Shown in pieces: positions 32,332 to 45,000 of a stretch of 64,000 bases of DNA. Under the pieces are notes generated by a model. It did not search any database. It saw nothing but the letters and a program-made list of their open reading frames with translations, and was not told the origin of the DNA. The position numbers and the translations under genes are program-made. Positions within the stretch are counted from its first letter, which is position 1. Every line of letters begins with the position of its first letter. The stretch comes from Reticulitermes speratus (Eukaryota; Arthropoda; Insecta; Blattodea; Rhinotermitidae), in NCBI GenBank assembly GCA_021186555.1, contig JAJKFL010000039.1, positions 40,248,610 to 40,312,609 on the forward strand, given 5' to 3'.

Positions 32332-35300
32332 TTACAGCTGGCGATTGCGGTGGACAGGTCGCCGCAACACCAGTGCACTCTCTGCAGATATAATGGAAGC
32401 TCATTCTCGCAGTGGTAGTTAATGAGATGACTCACACTCTCAAACATGCGATCCTTAGTCCTCACCTGCAAGCACATACATACATACATACATACTAGTT
32501 TTCAGCTTTCATGTGTAAGACTTTATACACTTCATGCAAAGAATAAATAAGGCTGCTAAAATGCTTACCACTCCCTCTGGGTCTACTAGCAGAAGATGTT
32601 TCTTGACCCCTCCTTGCATACCTGTCAATACATACTGGCCAGGCGAGCCCTGGGATTCTCGTACCAAGAAATCTCCGTCCTGAAGCACAAGATGATAATT
32701 CTAGATATCAACGCAGAAACTAATGATTCACTGTGAGATCTGAGGTTATCACGATGGTGATAATGTATATTCCTATCTTCTGGGATGCGACACCATACAG
32801 TCTGGTACACACACACACACTGAAAATTCAGAGGAACCTGCTGCCTCTATCTCCAAATGGCATCACTTGGATGACAGACTAGCAAGCATCATACTGCAAG
32901 GACAGTACAAATAAATAAGAAACGTTGTCCCCATATTTAATTAAGCACTGATAAGAAGGCATATGGGGAGAGAAGGCACAGCTGCAAGTAACTTTCATCT
33001 GGGCATTAGATGGAGGTGAATGGTTAGCTTCACACCCTGGCATCTTTAACCCTGAGACGCAGCTGCCAGTACCCCCCAGCACAGCAGGCTGGCTGGGCTC
33101 CAAGGCCAGTCGAGATGCTTTGAAGAGAAACGCTCATGCCATCCGGAAACTGAACCCCAGTTCCTTAATCTTTCACCCTGCAGACAGTCACTATGCTTAT
33201 TGAGCTATCCCAGCTCACATGCCACATGACAGTAATCTTAATAATTCAATGACTTCATGGAATATAATCATCTCTTAGAAACTGATGGTTGCTGAACCAA
33301 TTAAGAAACTCCCCTGTAAGGTATGGCACCGAAAAATTTGTTACCATTGTCACATGAGCCTGCCATTGGTTCCTGTCCTGAGCTAGCACATTATGTAGGC
33401 TTAATAAATACTTGTTATTGCAGGGTATATTGCTGAAATAGAAAACTGGTGCAGACACGCAAACATGTAGCTTGAACAGTGTGAATACATTAACTTGCCT
33501 AAAATTAACAGCATCCATTACAAATTCTCCATCCACAACATTAAAATTGGAGAGAATAGAAAACAGATTGATCACAGGCCTGTACACGAAGGCATTACTT
33601 TGAACGGTGTGAGCCACTGTGGTTATCATGGCAAGGAATATCAAGTTTAGGGGTTGCAGAATGTCATGTTGTGCAGTTTCACAAATACCAAACTGCATAG
33701 TGTCACGTTTCAGAAGACACAAGCAAAGAGCTTACCCGTGTTAGCAAAGTTTCAGCCTCCTGCCGACTCACAGGGCCATGGAACCAAACTTCCCGTTGCA
33801 GCTGCACCCTCTGGGAAGCAGGAGCAAGAATGTCAGTTGGAACAGCAGTGTTGAATGGCTCTAGAACATGAACATAAACTGTTAGCTCTTTGTATTGAAC
33901 TATCAGACACCATCACAAACGATGTACTGTGATACTCACGCATGTCAAAAACATCTCGATTATTGCTTATTACAATGTCGTTAACATATTCATGTTCCCG
34001 TCTTGGAAGAGGCATTGGAGGTGGGGCAACTTCACAGTTCAGGTCAATCAAATTGCTTGTGACACCATCTGAAACATGAAGATATCAGTAAGGAACAGCC
34101 AGAAGATTCCCCTTCTGGGATGTTAGGTTGTGTCGCTGCATGAGTAGTTCCAAATGTTTCAAAGGACTGTAGTGCCTTCATCTTCAGGGTCAAGCAGTCC
34201 AACAAGAAACATCAGGAACTACTCGCCCAACAACACAGAAATCCTGACCTTCAGCAACGCTGCTCTAAGAACCTCAAATCTCGCAAGAACCAGCCATTCA
34301 AAACTGTTTTCTCTTTGTGTCTGTCAAAAGGCAGGATTCACAAAGCCTGCTTGCTTACTGAAGAGCCTTTATAGTTACACAAAACTAGCGCTAGTAATGT
34401 GTGTATATGTACTTGTGGCTTACTGAAAGGTGCTGTTAGTAGTTCAGAGTACATACAACATCAAACGGTGGGATTAATGACTAATGAATTGGAAAATTGT
34501 GAAGGGAAGCAGTTACGACCTAAAAGAGTTACTATCTCTTCATCTGGCAGGATAAACTGAGGAAAACAAAGAAAATTGTAAGTCACAATAGCTGATGTCC
34601 CAGCCACAATACCAAACAGGCACCTGCTGCATACAAGTCAGAAGTGCTTTTACGTGAGCTAACATGCTCAGTATGTTGGTAATGTCATATCTGGGTAACG
34701 TAAATTTATAATCCAACCATAAACTGTTCCTCTTGGACTGCTTGGCCCTTTAAGATGAAGATGCTTTGTTCCTTTGAAATGTCGTGCACCAATCACCCAA
34801 CCGCAGTACACAGAATCCTCAATAAAATAGAACTTAGATCATGGTTTAGTGCGCCAGACATGTGTGCTTGGTCACAGGATTGAACCTTGCTAAAGTCAGA
34901 ATTTCTTTATTACTTACAACTGTTAATGTTACTTGAGGTTGCAGGTCAACTTTAGCAAAACAAACGATACACAACAGCCCGTCAGCTACTACGTGAACTG
35001 TGACAGGGATACAAGACCTGAGCCATTACCACACATTGAATTATTCTGACATCACCAAATACCAGGTCATTAAACCAGCAGATACTGATAAACAGAAACC
35101 TACAACCAAATGGCATTACACAACTTACCTCTACAAGAGCCACCAGCAGCTCTGTCACTTTGTGTTCGCTGTACTACCGTGTGCTGACGTTCCCGCGATG
35201 CCATCTCGCTGCTAACTGGACGTGACACAGCGCTTGTTATAGCAGCAGCTCCAGTACTGGCAGATGCAAGAGTCAGAGGAGGGTGCAAGTTTGGCAGAGG

Positions 35301-37459
35301 AGGAACCGGAGGTGGACCAGCTTCAGGGGGAATCTTGCCTGGCAAGTCATTGTAGTAATCGGGGTCAGCACCATTCAAGTCACACCTGAAGCAGGCCAGC
35401 CGACCAACATCTTTCCTTGAACACCATTCATGTTCATGTACGCTAACATATATTCAAACAAAAATGTGTCATTTACGAGTCATATAAGTGTAGATGAATT
35501 AAGAATAATGATTATATTAACAGTTACAACAACGCTAGCACTAATTATAATGGGTAACTCATTTAATAAAGTCTAATGAACCCATATCAAGTGACTTGTG
35601 TGGTACCCACTGGTTAGAAGGCATGGTCAGGAACTCTTTAAACCGAAGCTCGAAAGCCTGTCCAATACTTGTGATCACATCTTGTGCCAATCCTCCCCCA
35701 CATTCCAGCACATAGCAGGCTCGCCAATCTTGCAAATCTTTAGCAACATATGCAACAAAGTCCAGTGTATCCTGCATAAAAAGGTAATAACTGCTTCAGT
35801 TTTTAGACACATAACTGTATTCAGGTACTCAGGATAGGAACGGTCATGTTTACTAATGGCAAAACACTGAATATTACTTTTGCAGGCATGTCATGTTTTC
35901 TGAATGTCTATTTCACACAACTTTGACACAATCAGAGATTTCAGTGGACTGGAGACCCACAGACCATTCTAGTTCCCTCAATCTGCCAGTAGAAGACACA
36001 TGCAAAAATTAACAATATTCAGCACTGTATAAAAAAAAAATACTGCAGCACCATAAGATGCCTCCTCCATAACAGTGCAAATTCATTATTACACATAATA
36101 AAAATGTGTTGCACACAAACTTCATTCACCCTGCTGATAAAGGCAGCAAGTTCCTCTGATACGCTGATACAGAGTGTCACGATTCATACAACACTGGCTG
36201 AGGGTACTCACCGTGCCACCACCAGATGCAAATGAAATACGAGGCATGTCATGCTGCGCTATGATACGGCCTGATTCCAGTGCCGTTAGCACCAAGCCAC
36301 AGCTCGAGATGGTCAGATTTACATTTGCTCCTGCATGTTCCATAATAGGATGCTCTGCTATGGCACGCTGCACACGCTTCTCTGTCTTCCTCTTTTTATC
36401 AACAGTTTTAAGTCCAGCTGCTTCACACACTCTGGAGATGCATTCCCTTAGAAATAACACATAAGGCTATGAAACCTCAAATGTCACATTCACCACTCTG
36501 TATGTTCTCCATGTACTTGATACCTCGTAAGTGGACTATCAGAAAACTTAATAGTAGTTCCGGTTTCAATTCGTATTCAGGATCGTAATGAATACTCACC
36601 TGGCTACTTGAGATCGGGTGTCAAAGTCCAGGCTCTTCATAGAGGTGTTAACTTCCAAGCATCCAATGTACTGGAATAATAAAACATCTCTATGATTACA
36701 ACTCTTACATGTAACAATTTCAAGACTCATGATTGTGGTTTACTCAGCCACGCCTGGTAAATGCTAGGAATATTACCTCGATTATGACATCACCACTCCC
36801 AAATCCTTTCTGATTCATCATTCATGAATCATCCTACCAGTCAACATCATAATTTGAGTCACTGTCAGCATAACAAAATTACCCAAATAAAACACCTTCA
36901 CAGATAAATTTACAATCAAAACAATATCACGGAACTTATCGAAAGACGCATCACTTTACTGTTCAAATAAATGGTCTCATTTAATAGTGACATGCACTTA
37001 CAAAACATGGATAAAACTAGAATATCATTAACAGCATTTTTAAAAAGCATAAGGAACAATGACTATACACTACAGTGATTAACAGTTTACAATACAACTT
37101 AAAGATTCAGGATGTTACAAAATCCAATCAAACGCTCTTCATTCTCAGACATTAAATAAGAACAACTGAACCTTTGTGATCACTTCTCACATATCCTTTC
37201 AAAACAATTACTTGTCCTTGTCTTTCGTCCCAAAGAAATTCTTCCAAAATTTTGGGTTGTGGATTTCACTATAAGTGGAGAAGTGAGACAAGAAACGAGT
37301 TAGCAGTATTACTTTTAACTTTGTAAAGTCACAACTTACTCTTACTGCGTAAGTAATTCCTTCTTTACTTATCAGTTGATCAGGATGGAGCCATCCACGG
37401 GCTGGTTTACTTATAAAGCTCCTACCCGTCCCGGGGGCATCTCCTACGAGGCGAGGCAT
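32332..37459 (-). CDS. Shc: SHC-type adaptor protein (PTB - CH1 - SH2)
   Basis: SHC proteins link activated receptor tyrosine kinases to Grb2/Sos and Ras signalling at the membrane. Exons, all minus: 37340-37459 (start [10 protein letters not shown], then [12 protein letters not shown]), 36600-36670 ([19 protein letters not shown]), 36212-36446, about 35559-35771 (DFVAYVAKD...[19 protein letters not shown]; end uncertain), 35129-35385 ([11 protein letters not shown] then Pro-rich), 33940-34068 ([12 protein letters not shown]), 33736-33860 ([16 protein letters not shown]), 32569-32679 (GDFLVRES, the phosphotyrosine-binding Arg), 32332-32465. Exons 1-4 form the PTB domain and the last three the SH2 domain. 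YYND and YVND are Grb2-SH2 docking sites (pYxN), as in vertebrate and fly SHC. Donors and acceptors are canonical and phases agree, except between exons 4 and 5. In the last exon one base is missing after ENELP; restoring it yields IISAES...QL and a stop, as in the family. Start choice follows the p52-like N-terminus. Confidence 0.95.
32478..32496. repeat. (ACAT)n microsatellite
   Basis: Four to five ACAT repeats just upstream (in gene sense) of the last SHC exon acceptor. Confidence 0.75.
32740..32900. mobile_element. Foldback remnant in an SHC intron
   Basis: CTTCTGGGATGCGACACCAT and AGGAACCTGCTGCCTCTATC match one arm of the foldback family seen at 47935-48125 and 61270-61450. Only a partial copy is present and it includes a short (CA)n. 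Confidence 0.55.
32940..33215 (-). mobile_element. SINE in an SHC intron
   Basis: Read on the minus strand, a tRNA-like head (GGGATAGCTCAATAAGC, then GGGGTTCAGTTTCC) starts near 33215. The body includes the GGCCCA/CCAAGGCCAGTC region and ends at GAAGGCATATGGGG. Same family as 21745-22165, 44560-44830 and 62355-62625. Confidence 0.75.
34115..34290. mobile_element. Foldback remnant with hammerhead-like core, in an SHC intron
   Basis: On the minus strand: CTGAAGA, T, a GAAGG...CCTTT stem and GAAAC, in the same spacing as motifs A-C. GAGTAGTTCC near 34142 and GGAACTACTC near 34215 form the arms. A second partial copy of the same family lies at 34735-34835. Confidence 0.6.
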
Positions 37460-39014
37460 ATTTTGACGTTTTCTTCAGTGCTTTCTCCGAGGTGTATTTC
37501 CACAGGCCATTGCGTACTTTCGCTCTATTCACTACATAAGAAAGGTAATCGCCCCTGGAAAAAACACTAACCATATGCACTTCAATTCACTACTAACAAT
37601 AAAGTCACACAAATAACATAATATTATAGTCAAACGATGTACTGCAATATTCACCACATAAGAATATTATTTTCTGTATATCTCACAGCTTCATACCTAG
37701 ACCATACCGGATGTACACAAACCGTTTATTGTGACATAAAACACATGAACCATTTCACAACCCGTGCAATATGTCTATCACAATCAGCTGTCGATACCTA
37801 CCATCAGTACGCCCTGCCCTTCCGCGTCAACATGCTGTACTGATGATCTGTGCTTATGTCGAAGCACTCTGGTACAGCCGCTGCAAAAAAGTAGGCTTCT
37901 TCCGCTAGTCGACCACTTTTATTTTAAACTATTCGCGTTAAAGATTAATAAATATTCTGTGTGTGACTTTGAACGATCCAACTCCTATTCAAATACGCAT
38001 TACATATACACCACTTCCGAAATTTGTTTGGGCTGGTGGATGGTTGCCAGATTTCTCTTGCTGTTTTTTTTTTTTGCTGCGCCCACCTTGGTGCTACTTC
38101 TTTTGTGCCGATGGATTGTATAATCGTATGCACCTTCTCCGCCACAAATGTTATTAGAAGAAGACGCCCCCTTTTCCCACAAGTTTCTCTTATCAGTTTT
38201 ATCTCACCAATATTGCAAAGAAATTCTATTGTAAACTTCATAGGTCAGTAGAAAAAAAGAAGAAAGCACACTGTCTAGTTCAGTGGCTACTGTAATAGAA
38301 ATTTATTGAGATGGGTCCTTCCTCCTCACGCACGAACAGTTTGAAATGTGGGGAAAATATAGGCATCTAAAATATTTTTGACCTGCCATGTTTCAAAATT
38401 TATGGAAACAAAAATAAAAGATATAAAGGGTAAAAAGATCTACAACTGTAACTTTGAGTGTCAGTCTGCTGTAGACCCAGAAAATAGGGAGATTTGTGGA
38501 ACTTCTTTAATCAGACAATACAGTGGTCTGATTTATGAAATATATAAATAAAACAATTGTTAGTTTCATATAATTTTAAATTATTGTGAACTTTATTAAA
38601 ATGTACATTGTTGCTGAATATGGTTAAGAGGAAACACTTTGATTCAAAAGCTTAAACTTATATTTTAAATAAAATAAACATTTTATATATAATATTGATA
38701 TTTTATATAACTGCAAAATAACTTGTAAGTTCTATATTATTAGAAATTCAACTACGAACAACATTCTCTGAAGTAGTAAAGACTTCATGTAACAGCGTCA
38801 AGAGATGCCACTCCTCAAATGGAACCCATGTAGGGTGTCTTACATGGACATGGCGTAATCCATGAATCATGACTGAAGAACACAGAAAACAAAAAGATGA
38901 TATTATAAAACAATAACATAAATTTTAAAATATTGTACACATCTGGATTTCAATCACCGCATTGTATATGTAGTGGCAGAACGAAAAAGACCTATCTGCT
39001 GTGAGACCAGATTT
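37460..39014. other. Gap between SHC and the CCDC42-like gene
   Basis: The SHC promoter or upstream exons should lie at the left end of this interval. No conserved coding exon is visible. Open frames at 37764-38251 on both strands overlap a T-rich tract (38066-38080) and have no recognisable content. The right part, 38280-38960, is AT-rich. Confidence 0.4.
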
Positions 39015-42000
39015 TCATTTCTGGTTAGTGGTGCAAGTGGCCACGTTGGAGGCCACTTCCTTACTGGTGTGCTGACGTGCAATGTGGACAATCTTTCCCA
39101 GCTCCTGTATCGTGCACTTGATGTACATCAGTTGTCGTTCCACATCTCCCTTCATTATCTCAGCTGGTCTATTTTGGCGATGGCAGGTCAGCTGATACAA
39201 ATTCCAGCATGTTGTCTTGACCTTCACAACAAAAAGCAACCTCAGGAGCAATGTGACGTGTGAGATTTAGGGTGGCCATGGCAGTGACGAGGGTTACTAT
39301 TTTCTGGAACGTGATGTAATGTAGTTATGTATATAAATACAAACATTTCAGATGAACCTGCTGCTTTCAGCTTCAGTGTAGAAGAAAGAGAGGAGCGGTT
39401 GAGAAATCTTGGTTACTGTCAAACAAATTACACAGCGCCACACTTTTACTGGAAGCTGTCCAGTCCATATCTCTACTGTTGTTGTTTTATATATACTTTA
39501 ATTGTGATTTATCTTATGATAAGACAAGTTTTTTTGTAATATGTTAATGTAATTTATTGACAATCTGGTGTTTCCCAGCAATTACTGTTTGTATTTCAGT
39601 TTCATTTATCAGTTCTTTTATACATATTTTAATTGTCATTTATCTTATGATAAGGCAAATTTTATGTAATATGTTAATGTAATTTATTGACAATTTCCAT
39701 ATCCAATGGTTGTGTACCAGAAAGGATCTATGAATGCTAATAAATGAATGAATGAATGAATTATGCAATTACCCTGACATTACATAAAACTGCATGGGAA
39801 ATATTTGATAAATATATCTTTGAAAATTGAGTATGACTTTCCAATTAATGGTTTAACAGAGCTAATCTTGATGCAAAGGTAGAGTGTTTAACGACAGGGT
39901 GACTGTGAATGAATGGGAAGGAAGACACTATTGCAGACATTTCCTCAAGTGACTAAAGAAAAATGTCTCATGAATAAATGGAATAGAGCAATGTCATTTT
40001 TCTGTAACTGTAGATCAATTAAAGTACATTACATTATGTGTACAGAGTACCATGTGCATATTCATAAACACAGACGTTTGAAGTAGCCAATCATCCATTC
40101 CCATGGTCAAACGGACTTATTACAGCCATTTCAGTGGGTGCAAGAAGGAATGGGAAAAGCAGTGAGACGTGAGTAGCAGATGCTTGACCATCCTCAAGGT
40201 GGGTGTTTTGCAACAATAACCAGTCACTGTTGATCAGTTCCTGTGCACTGTGATATGCACAACACACTCTGCAAGTGTATGAACTTTAGGAGAAATGGCT
40301 CTGAATTGAGACATCCATTCTTTCAACTGTCTGTTTATCTTTCTCCTTTATTAGCATGAGTAGTCTGGAGTACATTTTGTATGTGTATACATACAGTATG
40401 TATATCAGCATCTTTATTTCAATTAATGGTGTGGACGTGTTTTAATATATTAACACAGAATTCAAAATAACATTCCTCTCATAAAAAAAAAATGCACATG
40501 AAGAGTCAAGAGAGATAAAGAGGGAATAACAAGACAGAAAAGATGTCACACCAAGACAAGGACAAAGATGGGAAGAGATATTGAAGGAGGAGCTCTGGGA
40601 AGACAGGTAGATGGAGAGGCTTCGTTGCTGGAAACTACACGTAGTAGAAGCATCTAAGGAAGGACAAACGAACAAACTAAAGCTCAAATATGTTGATGTG
40701 AACGTGACCTTACGTGGTTAATCCCTAGTATGTATCTCTGCAAAGTGTGTTTGTTATGTTACTGAGCGCTGTCTCCCGGTGTAGGACCTCATGGCCTTAC
40801 TGATCAATCCCTAGGCGTATATCTGCAAGTGTGTTTGTTATGTTACTGAGCGCTGTCTCCCGGTGTAGGACCTCATGGCCTTACTGATCAATCCCTAGGC
40901 GTATATCTGCAAGTGTGTTTGTTATGTTACTGAGCGCTGTCTCCCGGTGTAGGACCTCATGGCCTTACCTGATCAATCCCTAGGCGTATATCTGCAAGTG
41001 TGTTTGTTATGTTACTGAGCGCTGTCTCCCGGTGTAGGACCTCATGGCCTTACCTGATCAATCCCTAGGCGTATATCTGCAAGTGTGTTTGTTATGTTAC
41101 TGAGCGCTGTCTCCCGGTGTAGGACCTCATGGCCTTACCTGATCAATCCCTAGGCGTATATCTGCAAGTGTGTTTGTTATGTTACTGAGCGCTGTCTCCC
41201 GGTGTAGGACCTCATGGCCTTACCTGATCAATCCCTAGGCGTATATCTGCAAGTGTGTTTGTTATGTTACTGAGCGCTGTCTCCCGGTGTAGGACCTCAT
41301 GGCCTTACCTGATCAATCCCTAGGCGTATATCTGCAACTGTGTTTGTTATGTTACTGAGCGCTGTCTCCCGGTGTAGGACCTCGTGGCCTTACCTGATCA
41401 ATCCCTAGGCGTATATCTGCAACTGTGTTTGTTATGTTACTGAGCGCTGTCTCCCAGTGTAGAGCCTCAGCTTTTGCCTGGTTGTAACGGTTCTGCAAGC
41501 CTGCTAAACGGTTGCTCAGTCCCAAAATGATTTGTGACGTTCCCTTTAATGAATTTCAACAAAATCAATTTAAGCTGATGTTAATTTCACATCACAAAAC
41601 CTCATACAGTAATTGTTTTACACATCCTAACTTACTTCATTCACCTACATGTAAATGCACAGAAAACTGACTAGGTGCTCAAGTCTCGTCATGAAAATGC
41701 AGAATGAAATCTTACAAAATCAAAGCATGAAGGCAGATAATCAATCGAGTGAAATTTTGGCAAAGTTCATGTATTTTGGTACAATAGTAACAAAACAACA
41801 TTCATGAAGAAATCAAGAGCAGATGTAATTCCAATATACAAAATTATAATTTGCCTGTTAGCCAGGGCTGTAAAACTTGCTTTCTCACATTTAAGGAAGA
41901 ACATATCTTTGGTGTCAGTAACAAGGACCAAGTTAATAGAAATTATGTATGACTTAAACGCCTCTTAACTAGCATCAAAAAGGTATTGACAGTGATTGAG

Positions 42001-45000
42001 AACAGTGTGCTGTGGAGAAAATTTGGACAGAAGGGAGAGAAAGTTACAGGAGTCTAAGGAAAACTGCATAATGAAGAGCTTCACAATTTGTACCTTTACC
42101 AAATATTATTACCTTGATAAAACCAAGGAGGATGAGATGGGTGGGGCATGTAGAATGCGGCAGATAGAAAACACATACAAAATTTTGGTTAGAGAAACTG
42201 AACAGAAGAGACCAGTCGGGAGAAAAAGTGGATCTTAAAGGAACAGTGTGTGTGGACATGAACTTGGATCCTTTTGCTTTGTGTAATTTAAATTCCATAT
42301 TCAAAAATCGTAAATCTGGTGCTCCAGACAGTTTCCTCCTGTATCATAGCAATGGTGCTCAGTTGAGCATGATGGCAATGGTACATCAATTGTAGTACTG
42401 TTGTTACAATTTGCAGAGCAGTGGTGCAACACAATAATTATACTGTGCATCATTTTCTAATTTGTTTATTATGTCACCAGAACACTCTCTTTTCATCATT
42501 TAGATGTGAGGTTTCCAGAACTGAAATTATAAAAATTAGATAGAGGAGAATGATCAGCTTCTGGCTCCGGCCACTTCACCCATGGAGAAAAAGCCACTGA
42601 TACCTGTTAGATATAAGGGGGGCCCCAGAACCAGTGTTGATGCTTCGGAGAAGTGTCTTATGACTGTGGGAATTTAAACCCTATTCTTCATTCATCCAAC
42701 CCATATTCTAGACACTATACCAACCAAGGTGCGTGGGGGGGGGGGGGGGGGGGGGTATATTCACTATATTTTCAAAGATTCATTGTAACATATACATTTT
42801 TGACAATGGTTTTACATGAGTAAAATCACCAACATTCACAAGGACTTTTCCAACGTCACCAATATTCAGCACAAACAATACATTTCAGAAGCTAACTGCT
42901 GCCATCCTCAGGTGATAAAGCAGTTAGCTTATGAAACGTATTGTTTGTGTTGAATATTGGTGACAATGGAAAAAGTTCTTGTGAATGTTGGTGATATTAC
43001 TCAAAGATTTATCTTGGATATAAGCGAATGTTTCAGTATGTGAGCAAAAAATTCTGAATACACAACCCTCTGAATGACAGTCCAGTGTCTTACACGAAGA
43101 CCTCTGTGTTACCAGTACAATTTATTGAAGCATCAAGAAGATATATAATTCTCCAATAGATGTCACCACAAGACAGGAAAAAAAATAAATTTTTTCAAAG
43201 ATCAATTCCAGACACAAAAATTTGATATGAACATCTAAGGTGTAACATGTTTAAATATCAAGTATGTCCAAAAACTAGTCCCCTTGAACACCAAGGGATC
43301 TTGTTATATTTAGATACTAGTGCCCCTGTTATTGTCATTTGACCCTTGTAATAAATAAATATGCTTCTATGGTGGGACAACCCCCAAGTTGGGTATCCAT
43401 TTACTGTCTAACATGATGTTGAAGATGATGCCAAGTAGGGGCAAGCAGTCAGGGCACGGTATTTCCCATTTCCATATCAACTAGATACAATTTAATTCTG
43501 TTTATTTTAGTTTAGTTCATTGTTCATGCATTTCAGTCAAATATCTGGCATAGGATATGTCAGTTTTAATCAATCACAGTTCGTACCTAAATAAACATAA
43601 CCTTTGAGTTTCAAATGAGATAGGAATACGATAATGAGCACTGAAATTAAAGAATGGCCAAGAACTTGATGAAGTCATTTCTCATTCTGTTGGATTGACA
43701 GATTAAATTCATCAAAATCTCAGTCAGATAAGATTGAAGTACTTCCTGTTGAGAAATTAAATGTGTCATTACTGTGCCAATATTGCAGTGGAAGATAGAT
43801 GGCAGAATGCACGTTTTGATATACAGAGTCAAAGCCTTTGGCCTTCCATGTGTTCTTATGTCCTGCTCTAGAGCAAACACACAACATACTTGCTGTACAA
43901 CATTTTATCTTACCTCTCTCAGTCTGACCACACTGTCATCAATATTCTCCAGGGTAGCCAGGTCCTTCGTCTGCTGTTCAGTCAGTTTTTTACGAGCAGC
44001 AATCAGAGTCTCAAAGCGGTTCAGAATGTCAGATATGGTAGCAAATTCATCTGTATCAGCCAGTACACTCTTCATATAGTCCTGTCAAATACACCATTAG
44101 TGATATCCGAGGTTCTCATGACGGTCAGTGTCAAGATTATGGTCACCTCTTATGCGATGCAGTGTAATTTCATAGATGGATACCAACATTCAGGAGGAAC
44201 CTGCTGGGTGGAAGATGTCAGATGAGACAGCAAGTTTATCTGAAATGTTGGAACCTGTCTACCAACCATCATGATGTCACATCCCAAACACCATAATCTT
44301 GACATTAGTAATAATTAAACTACCTACAAAAAGTTTCTGCTTCTGTCTAGAACCATCCTTGCATGTTTATTACACAAACAAATAGCATGTACTCTTCAAT
44401 TTAAAAACGTTGCATGACAAATAGTTGTGTGATGACCTCTCAGAACAGCTTTGTGTAGGTACAAATATTTGAATAGTGACCCTGAAGGGGTTAAATAAAG
44501 TAAGATGTTAAGATAAGAAACATGTTAAATGGCGCCACAGTTCATAGGAAGGCCATGTGACATTAAAAAATAGAGCTGCCTCTGTCCATAACAGGAAGGC
44601 ACATAGATGGAATAAAGGTATAGCTCCACTCACTAACTTCGGAGCTATGTGGGGGTGAGTTGTCAACATCATGCTCCAGCTGCTTTACCCCAACCCAGGT
44701 ACCCACTGAATAGGAGGTTGGGTGGGCCCCAGAGCCGGTCTCTACGTTTTGGAATACAGGCAAACCTTTATCCATCGTCAAAACCTGAACCCTGGGCCAT
44801 CCAGCCTGTACTGCAAATACACCCAACCTGACAGAACTGCCACACCAATTGCATACTTGACAGTAAGAAGGTTAAAGGAATTTGCAGGCATTATATGCCA
44901 CAGCGGTGAAAGCATTATGATGTGGATTAGAGAGGGAAAATGTACTTTATATCATGATACTATTGAAGAACTTACGTGGGTAGACTAAACAATACAAAAC

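Noticed and set aside
37764..38251. Overlapping open frames on both strands
   Set aside because: They cross a T-rich tract, have no domain and no splice context.
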